Assembly (NCBI GenBank): GCA_003646355.1
Contig: QNFO01000104.1
Location: forward strand, 1 to 5,521
Direction: 5' to 3'
Length of the DNA: 5,521 bases
DNA from: Gammaproteobacteria bacterium
Lineage (GTDB): Bacteria > Pseudomonadota > Gammaproteobacteria > Pseudomonadales > Porticoccaceae
In this document: positions 1 through 5,521 of the stretch, in pieces
Position numbering within the stretch: the first letter of the stretch is position 1
How the letters are laid out: the number at the start of each line of letters is the position of its first letter
Notes under the pieces: generated by a model
Databases searched by the model: none
What the model saw: the letters and a program-made list of their open reading frames with translations, nothing else
Told to the model about the DNA's origin: nothing
Program-made: the position numbers and the translations under genes

Positions 1-96
1 CCTACACTTTGGCAGGGTGGTGTTGAATATATACAAGGGCACTATATTCAGGCCCCTGGGTCTGAAATGGATTACGGCTTCAATGAAGAAGATTAA
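1..96 (+). CDS. EAL-domain protein, C-terminal end only (partial)
   Basis: The window opens inside a plus-strand reading frame that gives 31 residues and stops with TAA at 94-96. The visible peptide contains LWQGGVEYIQGHYIQAP followed by an acidic tail ending NEED. The YIQG-x-YIQ-x-P pattern is the usual last strand and loop of the EAL TIM barrel, the c-di-GMP phosphodiesterase or c-di-GMP-binding domain. The ending M-D-Y-x-F with an acidic tail resembles FimX-type GGDEF/EAL proteins of Pseudomonas and relatives, which act in type IV pilus and twitching control. The catalytic EAL motif and metal ligands lie outside the window, so it cannot be told whether this is an active phosphodiesterase or a degenerate receptor. 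The gene converges on the DUF971 gene with only 33 bp between stop codons. EAL assignment is fairly secure; FimX orthology is only a suggestion. Confidence 0.8.
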   Translation, partial: PTLWQGGVEYIQGHYIQAPGSEMDYGFNEED

Positions 97-129
97 AGAC
101 AGTACAAAATCCGCCTGAAGAAAAACAGC

Positions 130-510
130 CTAGGGATTAAAAAACTTTAGCGCCTGCTCTTCAGGGTCTCGGCTCAAGCCAGCATCATTGAGCATACTTA
201 AATACTTTTCCCAATACTCTTCCTGCTGGTCGCAAAGCTCTTTTAAATAGCTCCAGCTGTAGATCCCCGTATTATGCCCATCATCAAAGTGAATCAATAA
301 CGCATAGTGCCCTGCTGCTTCAAGGGATGAAATTTTAACGTTATTTTTACCGTGCTGAAGCACCTCTTCACCCGGGCCATGACCTCGCACTTCCGCACTT
401 GGTGAATGTACACGTAGGAATTCCCCACTCAAAGTAAAGCGGCTCTCATCACTATAAGCCAGCTCAAGGCTACCCGCCCCCTTGTGAAATTTTACAGTTG
501 TTGGTGTCAT
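130..510 (-). CDS. DUF971 (GBBH-like N-terminal domain) protein
   Basis: This 126-residue protein is a complete single-domain DUF971 protein. The conserved blocks are all present: the EFLRVHSPSAEVRGHGPG stretch (residues 30-47), the GKNNVKI segment (54-60), and the HFDDGHNTGIYSW block (74-86) followed by YL. The same fold forms the N-terminal domain of gamma-butyrobetaine hydroxylase and the C-terminal domain of the plant iron-sulfur scaffold HCF101, so a role near iron-sulfur or metal chemistry has been suggested for the family. The free-standing bacterial protein has no settled function, and I do not assign one. Residues 90-126 are a charged, probably helical tail. The ATG at 510 is the likely start because an in-frame TAG lies five codons upstream (codons ATG CAA TAG). 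No good Shine-Dalgarno sequence is visible. It lies 123 bp downstream of the TlpA-like gene on the same strand and may be read through from it. Confidence 0.9.
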   Translation of the reverse strand: MTPTTVKFHKGAGSLELAYSDESRFTLSGEFLRVHSPSAEVRGHGPGEEVLQHGKNNVKISSLEAAGHYALLIHFDDGHNTGIYSWSYLKELCDQQEEYWEKYLSMLNDAGLSRDPEEQALKFFNP

Positions 511-633
511 TACGATTACGGCCTATTGCATAAGGGCTTGTCTATTACTGCTGCAAGCCATTGAAGTGTAGTGTGGATTTAATCTGTAAACGTGTAAATT
601 TTTCATCAATGCGATGACAGTTATTATCTAAAT

Positions 634-1134
634 TCAGAGGGGGATAGATAGCAACACTGCCTGTAAACTTTGTTGTGTTTGCGGCCCCAATAAAACCTCT
701 TGCACCTCGCCCTTACGGTTCAAAACAATGGTTTCTGGTAGGCCTCCGCTGGCAGGTACAGCAAGAGCATCACGGGGATCTTGTAAGAGCGTACCGAATT
801 CTATACCTAAAGCCGCTACCTGTTCTATCAATTGCTCACCGTCAACGCCGTCAAAGTTGACTGACAAAACCCGAACACTAGTAAGATGATCCTGCGCAAA
901 CTGGTTCAATTCAGGAATTTCGATCCGACAAGGACGGCACCACTCCGCCCAATAATTAATGAGTACCACTTTACCTTCCAGCTCTTTCAAACTTAAAGAA
1001 CCGCCTCCTAGTAGATTGTAGCGAGGCTCAATAAGCTCCCCACAACCAGCGAGAAAGCTAAAGCCTAGTAGTAAAACCAGCACCTTGGTTTTATGACGCA
1101 ACATCTGGACTGGCGAGTTTTGGGGCATGTGCAT
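634..1134 (-). CDS. TlpA/ResA-like thioredoxin-fold lipoprotein
   Basis: This is a membrane-anchored thiol-disulfide oxidoreductase of the TlpA/ResA type, 166 residues from the chosen start. It has a basic N-terminus, a hydrophobic run and the lipobox LAGC, with Cys31 the predicted lipidated residue. Next come YWAEWCRPC, with the redox pair Cys66 and Cys69, and the GGLPETIVLN segment, whose Pro133 is the expected cis-proline facing the active site. The protein should act outside the cytoplasmic membrane, reducing or exchanging disulfides; the partner is unknown. The residue after Cys31 is Gly, not Asp, which under the E. coli rule favours outer-membrane sorting. The frame could open at 1194, but the ATG at 1134 is preferred because AGGA sits eight bases before it; ATGs at 1128 and 1104 would also keep the lipobox. 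The gene overlaps the yihY-like gene by 44 bp, implying co-transcription. I recall a similar YihY-thioredoxin neighbourhood in Pseudomonas, not checked here. Confidence 0.92.
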   Translation of the reverse strand: MHMPQNSPVQMLRHKTKVLVLLLGFSFLAGCGELIEPRYNLLGGGSLSLKELEGKVVLINYWAEWCRPCRIEIPELNQFAQDHLTSVRVLSVNFDGVDGEQLIEQVAALGIEFGTLLQDPRDALAVPASGGLPETIVLNRKGEVQEVLLGPQTQQSLQAVLLSIPL

Positions 1135-2380
1135 CAAATAAATCCTGCAATGAAAGAGAAAACTGCTCGCTGGCCTGATCACCGACAGTATCAATAGTCG
1201 TCACCAAACGATCAGACCAGGGGTATTGCGCTAGGACCTCGCTACCCCGCTCTGAAGGTCTATTAAAAATGCCATCACCGATCAGACTATTAAGATCCCA
1301 CAAGGTAAGTTTCGATGGATCCCGCATCAATACATAGCGGTTGTTAGCTGTGGACACCAGGACTTTTTTGTCCAACAACAGCAAACGTAAACGAGACCAC
1401 TGCTGTCCATCAAGACCGGCCTTAAGCATATCGCTATCTGCAATGGCTTCGCCGCGACGCTGAAAATCTAAACACTGCGCACAAATAACCAGCACGGCAA
1501 TCAAATCAGGAAAATAACAGGGCCGATAGGTCTCGCTAAAAGTCTCGAGCGCCCGAATCAACTCTGCGCCACCCAATACGATGACCCAGCACAAATAAAC
1601 CCAGAGTAAAAACATTGGCACCATCGCAAAAGCACCATAAATCGTGTGGTAGTTTGAATTCACCACAAACAGGGCAAAAAGCCCTTTAGCGACTTGAAAA
1701 AGCAGTGTCGTTAATAGACCGCCCCATAGCGCGTAACGAAAAACCACACGACAGTTCGGCATAGCAACGAATAACAGCGTAAAACCTGCCCAGGTCATTA
1801 ACCAGGGCAGGTACTGAAGTAGAGCTGCGCTCAGTTGGAATTTATCAAATTCATCAACCAGTAGCTGGAACGATAGTAAGTAAGTGTGCATCAGCAAACC
1901 GATGCCAATCAGTAGAGGGCCGAAACTCAGGACCCCCCAATAGAGTAAAAAGCTACTAGAGCCACGCCGCCCACCAGCTGTTTGCCAAATACGATTAAAG
2001 GTTTTCTCAATATTCGACAACATGAGGTAAGAAGTAATAATAAGAATAAAGCCACCCACCGCACTCAGCTGACGCGCCTGCGTGGAGAATTCGCGTAAAT
2101 ATGCCTGCACCTCTATACCACTGGCTGGCACCAGGTTCTCAAAGATCAATTGCTCTACCTGATCACCAAGGCCCTGAAATGCAGGAACAATGGCAAACAT
2201 GCTGTACATCATCGTCATAAGGGGGACAACAGCAAAGAGCGTCATATAGGTCAATGCTGCAGCACTTTCCTGGCAACCGTCACGATTGTATCGATCTTTT
2301 AGATAAAGAAGAAACGCGAAAAGTGTTTTTATGCTGAACAGTGAAAAAAGCTGTTTGTTCTTAGCCGTCATTTCAATCAC
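1091..2380 (-). CDS. YihY/UPF0761 family inner-membrane protein
   Basis: This 429-residue polytopic protein belongs to the YihY/UPF0761 family, often mislabelled ribonuclease BN. Two family signatures are clear: AAALTYMTLFAVVPL (residues 40-54) and YHTIYGAFAMVP (244-255) followed by LLWVYL and GGAEL (270-274). Hydrophobic segments at roughly 42-64, 106-124, 146-168, 190-209, 215-240 and 250-274 give about six TM helices. E. coli YihY is near 290 residues; this protein carries about 150 extra C-terminal residues, largely soluble, in keeping with longer proteobacterial members. That tail (about 305-415) looks helical and may be a winged-helix-like domain, but this is inference. The family's role is unresolved; a membrane transport or envelope role is often supposed. 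The frame opens at GTG 2380, and ATG at 2371 is an equally good or better start; neither has a strong Shine-Dalgarno sequence. The 3' end overlaps the TlpA-like gene. Confidence 0.93.
   Translation of the reverse strand: MIEMTAKNKQLFSLFSIKTLFAFLLYLKDRYNRDGCQESAAALTYMTLFAVVPLMTMMYSMFAIVPAFQGLGDQVEQLIFENLVPASGIEVQAYLREFSTQARQLSAVGGFILIITSYLMLSNIEKTFNRIWQTAGGRRGSSSFLLYWGVLSFGPLLIGIGLLMHTYLLSFQLLVDEFDKFQLSAALLQYLPWLMTWAGFTLLFVAMPNCRVVFRYALWGGLLTTLLFQVAKGLFALFVVNSNYHTIYGAFAMVPMFLLWVYLCWVIVLGGAELIRALETFSETYRPCYFPDLIAVLVICAQCLDFQRRGEAIADSDMLKAGLDGQQWSRLRLLLLDKKVLVSTANNRYVLMRDPSKLTLWDLNSLIGDGIFNRPSERGSEVLAQYPWSDRLVTTIDTVGDQASEQFSLSLQDLFDAHAPKLASPDVAS
1143..1146 (-). promoter_or_regulatory. Ribosome binding site deciding the TlpA-like start
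   Basis: On the minus strand this reads AGGA, within GCAGGATTT, eight bases before the ATG at 1134-1132. The alternative starts at 1194, 1128 and 1104 have no comparable Shine-Dalgarno sequence at proper distance. The site lies inside the coding region of the yihY-like gene. Confidence 0.5.
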
Positions 2381-2508
2381 GCCATCATCAACAATAAGTG
2401 AAAGGTATCATTTCGCGCTTTATTTACAACAAGAAACAGAATTAAGAGTAGAGTTCAAAGGGAATGGGGCAAATCTAGCTATTGTAAATTAATCAAACCA
2501 GGGAGTAA

Positions 2509-2543
2509 CCGATAGTGAGCTTATAGATTAAGGACACTATCGG
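2509..2543. repeat. 9-bp inverted repeat between SDR and yihY-like genes
   Basis: The arms CCGATAGTG (2509-2517) and CACTATCGG (2535-2543) are perfectly complementary across 17 bases. Inside them CTTA (2520-2523) can pair with TAAG (2529-2532), so an RNA from either strand could fold into a long hairpin with a small internal mismatch. It begins 32 bases after the SDR stop codon. There is no run of T after the stem on either strand, so it is not a standard Rho-independent terminator. It could protect or end the SDR transcript, or be a protein-binding site upstream of the yihY-like gene. Confidence 0.6.
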
Positions 2544-2574
2544 ATCAGTGTTTATCTGAATTCATGAACAGCTA

Positions 2575-3327
2575 TTAAGTCGCTGTATAACCACCGTCAA
2601 TAACCAACTCTGAACCCGTCATAAACGATGATTCATCAGTCGCAAGGAACAAAATGCCCCAGGCGATTTCTTTCGGGTGAGCCGGTCTACGAAGAATAGC
2701 ACCACCTAATAAGGCCTCACCTGCGGCTTCATCGGCCATTATATCGGCCGTCATCGGCGTTGCGATAACACCAGGGTGTACTGAGTTCACACGAATATTG
2801 TACTCATTGTATTCAACCGCAGCAGACTTGGTAAATACGCGCACCGCAGCTTTTGATGCTTGATAAGCAGAGGCACTTGAGGCGCCAACAATGCCGTAGA
2901 TGGATGAAATATTGATAATCGACCCACCTTCGGATTTTTGCATTGCTGGTAGAACTTGTTTAACACCAAAGAAGAGACCCTTGGTGTTAACATTATTAAC
3001 AAAATCCCAGTCTTCCCCAGTCGTTTCCTGGATGGGTTTGACAACAAATACGCCCGCATTATTAACCAAGACATCAACTTTGCCGAAAGTGTCTACCGCA
3101 GTCTTTACAACACTTTTCCAGCTTTCTTCAGACGCCACATCGTGCTTTACAAATATAGCCTCACCGCCAATAGCTTTAATTTCACCAACAACTGATTGCC
3201 CGGCCTCTTCATTAAGGTCCGTCAATACAATGCGAGCCCCGTGCTCGGCTAATAATAATACCGTCTCACGGCCGATTCCTGATGCCCCACCTGTTACCAG
3301 GCAAACTTTGTCTTGAACGCGTCCCAT
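2575..3327 (-). CDS. Classical short-chain dehydrogenase/reductase (SDR)
   Basis: This 250-residue cytoplasmic enzyme has the full classical SDR plan. TGGASGIG (residues 12-19) is the Rossmann nucleotide-binding loop. Asp37, at the end of the second strand in LTDLN, predicts NAD(H) preference over NADP(H). NNAG is at 89-92. The catalytic tetrad fits Asn114, Ser142, Tyr155 and Lys159 (motif YQASK). HPGVIATPM (184-192) follows the usual PG motif, and LVIDGGYTAT is the normal C-terminus. It should oxidise an alcohol or reduce a carbonyl. The substrate cannot be read from sequence; annotations such as glucose 1-dehydrogenase, 3-oxoacyl-ACP reductase or hydroxysteroid dehydrogenase would all be guesses. 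The ATG at 3327 is well supported by GAGGAG six bases upstream (3334-3339). No pathway partner lies next to it. A palindrome in the leader hints at dedicated control. Confidence 0.95.
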   Translation of the reverse strand: MGRVQDKVCLVTGGASGIGRETVLLLAEHGARIVLTDLNEEAGQSVVGEIKAIGGEAIFVKHDVASEESWKSVVKTAVDTFGKVDVLVNNAGVFVVKPIQETTGEDWDFVNNVNTKGLFFGVKQVLPAMQKSEGGSIINISSIYGIVGASSASAYQASKAAVRVFTKSAAVEYNEYNIRVNSVHPGVIATPMTADIMADEAAGEALLGGAILRRPAHPKEIAWGILFLATDESSFMTGSELVIDGGYTAT

Positions 3328-3349
3328 AACTCACTCCTCAATACTGATT

Positions 3350-3363
3350 TTAAGTCTACTTAA
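3350..3363. promoter_or_regulatory. Palindrome in SDR leader, candidate operator
   Basis: TTAAGT (3350-3355) and ACTTAA (3358-3363) form a perfect inverted repeat around a two-base centre. It lies 23 bases upstream of the SDR start codon, just before the Shine-Dalgarno sequence. Position and symmetry suit a dimeric repressor site, but no regulator gene is in the window and an A/T-rich palindrome of this size can occur by chance. Confidence 0.35.
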
Positions 3364-3395
3364 TACATGAAATTCGACCCTGAAGGCCGAGCGGC

Positions 3396-3424
3396 AATTT
3401 AACACGGTGTGGATACATTGTCAT
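3396..3424 (-). promoter_or_regulatory. Possible sigma-70 promoter for the SDR gene
   Basis: On the minus strand ATGACA (3424-3419, five of six matches to TTGACA) and TAAATT (3401-3396, four of six to TATAAT) are 17 bases apart. Transcription from here would start about 60 bases before the SDR start codon and place the 3350-3363 palindrome in the leader. It lies downstream of the preceding gene's terminator, where a promoter is needed. The match was made by eye. Confidence 0.3.
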
Positions 3425-3512
3425 CGGGAGTGCAGCCACTACTACACGCACTTCGAGCAGCCTACAAGCTTGTGAAAATATTGACGAAACCTGAGGACAT
3501 AAATTGACATGT

Positions 3513-3544
3513 AAAAAAACCGCTAATGGAATTCCCACCAGCGG
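3513..3544 (-). terminator. Rho-independent terminator of the 4280-3561 gene
   Basis: Read on the minus strand, CCGCTGGTGG (3544-3535) pairs with CCATTAGCGG (3529-3520) around a five-base loop. This gives ten base pairs, two of them G-U in RNA, followed at once by seven T (3519-3513). It starts 16 bases after the stop codon of the upstream membrane-protein gene and separates that gene from the SDR gene. Confidence 0.88.
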
Positions 3545-3560
3545 CTAAGGCCATCGAATG

Positions 3561-4280
3561 CTATTCCTGAATCGCTGATTCAACTACTTCAACACCGAAA
3601 ATGTCGCGATAGAGTACCCCCATCATGGCTACCATCATTGGATAGGTCCAGATAAGGCCAATCCCTAAGGGAATGGCACTGATCATCAGAGTAATACCCA
3701 TGATCAAGAACAGGAAAAATAATTTAAACCAGTGGCTAGTCACCGCTTTGCGAGAAGTCTCCATCGCATCCCAAATACCGAGGTTTTTCTCCACGACTAA
3801 TGGCACAGCAAACATATAGGCCAATGACAAATAAATACCGGGGATAATAAGCAGTATAAAGCCAATAGTGACTAAAACCGACGTCAAAACTGCGACACCT
3901 AACAACGGTAAAGTATAAGCGAAATAGCCGAAAACGCTTTTGTAGGAAAGGGGTAAATCCACCGAGCGCTCTATACCCAGCATCAAAATCCCAGCCATAA
4001 ACGGATACATTACCGCCATAATCACCAACTGTATTATGAGTGATGTGAGTACTCCTGCAGTCGCATCCCCATTACCAATAAGTAAAGCACTACCGCCCCC
4101 AATAACGGCACCAAGGACGAGCACTATCACAAAAAGGATCGCCCCAGCAGCCCAAAAAGAGCCCTTCAAACCCTTTGTTCTTTCCCAGGACTCATTCAAC
4201 ACAGCCCCTATTCCGAAATCATAGTCACCGACCTCAGCACTTTCTGATGTTGTTACAGATTTAGAATCATCCATACTCAT
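3561..4280 (-). CDS. Conserved integral membrane protein, about six TM segments
   Basis: From the chosen start this is a 239-residue membrane protein with no catalytic motif. Residues 1-40 are polar and acidic, including GDYDFGIGAVLNESWERTKG, followed by hydrophobic segments near 42-68, 78-102, 120-144, 145-163, 186-205 and 206-223. The loop between the fourth and fifth helices has the pattern VPLVVEKNLGIWDAMETSRK, then a W-F-K entry to the next helix. This resembles the P-hydrophobic-E/D-G-x-x-A-x-x-x-S pattern of YciC/DUF975 and GlpQ-membrane-domain-like proteins, which are widespread and of unknown function. I assign no activity. The frame extends to ATG 4349, but ATG 4280 is preferred because GAGGAG lies nine bases before it and the upstream extension (rich in R, K and E) looks non-native. 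It is followed by a strong terminator and preceded by a long non-coding gap, so it is probably monocistronic. Confidence 0.88.
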   Translation of the reverse strand: MSMDDSKSVTTSESAEVGDYDFGIGAVLNESWERTKGLKGSFWAAGAILFVIVLVLGAVIGGGSALLIGNGDATAGVLTSLIIQLVIMAVMYPFMAGILMLGIERSVDLPLSYKSVFGYFAYTLPLLGVAVLTSVLVTIGFILLIIPGIYLSLAYMFAVPLVVEKNLGIWDAMETSRKAVTSHWFKLFFLFLIMGITLMISAIPLGIGLIWTYPMMVAMMGVLYRDIFGVEVVESAIQE

Positions 4281-4289
4281 AACACGCAA

Positions 4290-4295
4290 CTCCTC
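4290..4295 (-). promoter_or_regulatory. Ribosome binding site deciding the 4280 start
   Basis: Reads GAGGAG on the minus strand, nine bases before the ATG at 4280-4278. The longer open frame starting at 4349 translates straight through it, which argues that the longer frame is not the real start. Confidence 0.65.
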
Positions 4296-4640
4296 TTCTC
4301 GTTGTTTGGCGACAGAATAAATTCTTAGCCGCCTAAAAAATATCATCAAATTCCGTGTAAAAACACACGATTAGATACTGTAAAGGAAAAATTGTTGACG
4401 TTCGATAATACTAATAGAAGGTTGTGAACTATGAAGATGTTCTGGCTGAATTAACGAGGCTTGCCCGCTGTAACGCCCGAATTCAGATGAAAACATGTAG
4501 CCATTATTTTAGTTACATGCAAAATATTAGAACGTACTAAGGGCTTGATAAAAACGGTTACGCTCAAAAATGCAAAGAGCAGGAAAGCTCAAAGGAAAAC
4601 TGGTAACAGGCTTAATCATAGCCTCGATCTTTTAGATACT

Positions 4641-4668
4641 AAAAAGGGGTGTCTTAAAAGACACCCCT
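4641..4668 (-). terminator. Rho-independent terminator of the 5256-4702 gene
   Basis: AGGGGTGTC (4645-4653) and GACACCCCT (4660-4668) form a perfect nine-base-pair stem, extendable by a further T-A pair or two into the loop. Read on the minus strand, the stem is followed by T residues at 4645-4641. It starts 33 bases after the stop codon of the upstream gene. On the plus strand no T run follows, so it acts in the minus direction. Confidence 0.88.
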
Positions 4669-4701
4669 CTCACTGGTCGTAGGTTTTGTTGTTTTATTGC
4701 T

Positions 4702-5256
4702 TCAAGGCGCCCAATGCACAAATTTCTGGAAATTATTCTGCCAACCAATCACCCAGTGAGGCGATGAACTACCGATGCCTGCAGGCTTTAAACCTCGATG
4801 TCGATCCGTCACACCCTGCAACACCGGCAACTGGCGCTCGTTAACATCGACAAAAAACACATGCCAGCCCTGAGCAAGCACCTCCTCAAACTGCTTGAAC
4901 TGAGCATTTGGCACCTGAAAACCAAAGAACCCGCCCTCCCAGGTACAGAAACCCAGAAGCACAATAGATAAGAAGACAAAGGGTAGCCAACCAATATTTT
5001 CAGTTGCCGAGGAATAATGTGCGAAAAGCAGCACCGAAATTGCCGCAACTACACCAAGAATTGCGCCTCTCAGACCTGAGCGAACAACATCTGTTTTCAT
5101 AAAGGCATTCACTTCATGTAAGTCGCGACACGCGACACCCTCATCATCCTTGCTTAAAACATGTATCTGCGCAGTGGTCACCCCGGCATTTTCAAGTTCC
5201 TTTTCAACGCTGTCCATATCGTCAAGATCACCACTTATAAAAAAATATCGATCCAT
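4702..5256 (-). CDS. Conserved two-TM membrane protein of unknown function
   Basis: This 184-residue protein has three visible parts. Residues 1-37 (RYFFISGDLDDMDSVEKEL, then IHVLSKDD) look like a beta-alpha-beta unit: a strand, a helix with regular charged residues, then a second strand. Two hydrophobic helices follow at about 62-82 and 90-108, with LGFCTWEGGFFGFQVPN at the end of the second. Residues 117-160 hold another helix and strand (FKQFEEVLAQG, then WHVFFVDV). A soluble half on each side of a TM hairpin resembles DUF1269/general-stress-protein-like membrane proteins. Close relatives in Marinobacter and Pseudomonas-type genomes, as I recall them, are hypothetical or carry the unsupported label NAD/FAD-utilizing enzyme. 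I see no nucleotide-binding motif. The ATG at 5256 is supported by AGGGGA six bases upstream (5263-5268). It has its own terminator and is probably a single-gene unit; no clear promoter was found. Confidence 0.85.
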   Translation of the reverse strand: MDRYFFISGDLDDMDSVEKELENAGVTTAQIHVLSKDDEGVACRDLHEVNAFMKTDVVRSGLRGAILGVVAAISVLLFAHYSSATENIGWLPFVFLSIVLLGFCTWEGGFFGFQVPNAQFKQFEEVLAQGWHVFFVDVNERQLPVLQGVTDRHRGLKPAGIGSSSPHWVIGWQNNFQKFVHWAP

Positions 5257-5521
5257 TAGCTATCCCCTTTTATAATTTTAACCACTCAAAATCATTAATA
5301 TCTATTTGATTGTAGTTGAGTAAATTAAGGGGTGCCGAAAAGGGAGTGGTAAAGGTTTAGACAAAATACTTATCAATTCAAGCATTAGTTATGACACACG
5401 AAATGATGACGTTAATCGCGAAGGGAATTAAATCAAGGCAGGTCTATTTTGATTTACTTGGTGTAATTATAAACTGTCGCCCCAAACCCCCATCATCAAA
5501 GGGGCTTGAGAAAAGCAACTC

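Larger units (their letters stand above)
4281..4701. other. Long intergenic region (421 bp), no gene recognised
   Basis: Apart from the terminator at 4641-4668 and the Shine-Dalgarno at 4290-4295, this stretch holds no reading frame I can support. It must contain the promoter of the membrane-protein gene starting at 4280, but I see no convincing -35/-10 pair. Minor structures are a 5-bp hairpin (CGTGT/ACACG, 4353-4368 region) and a weak CATGTA/TACATG inverted repeat near 4494-4519. A seven-codon frame at 4431-4454 is too short to claim. A small RNA gene cannot be excluded, but I see neither a promoter nor a second terminator for one. Confidence 0.5.

Noticed and set aside
97..165. Terminator between the convergent EAL and DUF971 genes.
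   Set aside because: Only distant 7-bp arms (CCTGAAG 114-120, CTTCAGG 159-165) are present, 38 bases apart and partly inside the DUF971 gene; no stem followed by T is visible in either direction.
535..559. Inverted repeat GGCTTG/CAAGCC between the TlpA-like and DUF971 genes as a terminator.
   Set aside because: Six-bp arms with a 13-base loop and no T run on the minus strand; too weak to call.
1091..2380. Annotation as ribonuclease BN (rbn).
   Set aside because: The name was attached to YihY by error; true RNase BN is the RNase Z-type ElaC protein. This protein is an integral membrane protein with no nuclease motif.
2787..3316. Open frames on both strands within the SDR gene (2900-3316 plus, 2956-3195 plus, 2787-3077 minus).
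   Set aside because: They overlap a complete SDR with every catalytic and cofactor motif in place; their products have no family features.
3356..3538. Minus-strand 60-codon frame between the membrane-protein gene and the SDR gene.
   Set aside because: It starts inside the terminator hairpin (3513-3544), has no ribosome binding site, overlaps the candidate promoter and palindrome, and its product resembles nothing recognisable.
4431..4454. Seven-codon frame (MKMFWLN) as a leader peptide.
   Set aside because: It lies on the opposite strand to the neighbouring genes, has no attenuator-like hairpins after it and no regulated gene downstream.
4371..4640. Nine-base direct repeat TTAGATACT at 4371-4379 and 4632-4640 as footprints of an insertion.
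   Set aside because: No inverted termini or transposase remnants lie between the copies, and the second lies next to a normal terminator; likely chance.
5391..5521. Plus-strand frame starting ATG 5391 and open to the window end (43 codons).
   Set aside because: No Shine-Dalgarno sequence precedes it and the peptide is not recognisable; a run this short is expected by chance. Flanking sequence would settle it.
5444..5521. Minus-strand fragment of 25 residues (LLFSSPFDDGGLGRQF, ending PSKSK) with a TAG at 5446-5444, possibly the C-terminus of the next minus-strand gene.
   Set aside because: The direction fits the gene run and the peptide is plausible, but 25 residues without a known motif are not enough; another minus frame is also open here. 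Sequence beyond 5521 would decide.

Overview
The window looks like ordinary chromosomal DNA from a gammaproteobacterium with moderate G+C. The genes most resemble those of the Pseudomonadales/Cellvibrionales/Marinobacter side of the class. This placement rests on recognising protein families by eye: a FimX-like EAL tail, a long YihY protein with a C-terminal extension, a proteobacterial DUF971 protein and a two-TM hypothetical protein. No database search was possible.

Layout: positions 1-96 carry the last 31 codons of a plus-strand EAL-domain (c-di-GMP-related) gene. It converges on a run of six minus-strand genes that fills the rest of the window. In transcription order these are: a two-TM conserved membrane protein (5256-4702) with its own terminator at 4641-4668; a polytopic membrane protein with about six TM segments (4280-3561) with its own terminator at 3513-3544; a classical SDR oxidoreductase (3327-2575); a YihY/UPF0761 inner-membrane protein (2380-1091); a TlpA-like thioredoxin lipoprotein (1134-634) that overlaps the yihY-like gene by 44 bp; and a small DUF971 protein (510-130). 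The last 265 bases (5257-5521) hold no gene I can support beyond possible fragments running off the edge.

How the genes relate: the two terminators isolate the two upstream membrane-protein genes as probable single-gene units. The SDR gene has a strong Shine-Dalgarno sequence, a palindrome in its leader and a 9-bp inverted repeat after its stop, so it is probably also transcribed alone. The YihY-like and TlpA-like genes overlap and are very likely co-transcribed and translationally coupled; the DUF971 gene may follow in the same transcript. There is no evidence of a shared pathway across the window. I saw no mobile element, CRISPR array, tRNA, rRNA or recognisable riboswitch, and nothing that amounts to a new defence or metabolic system. 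The points most worth a second look are the gene overlap, two palindromes flanking the SDR gene, and two conserved membrane proteins of unknown function.
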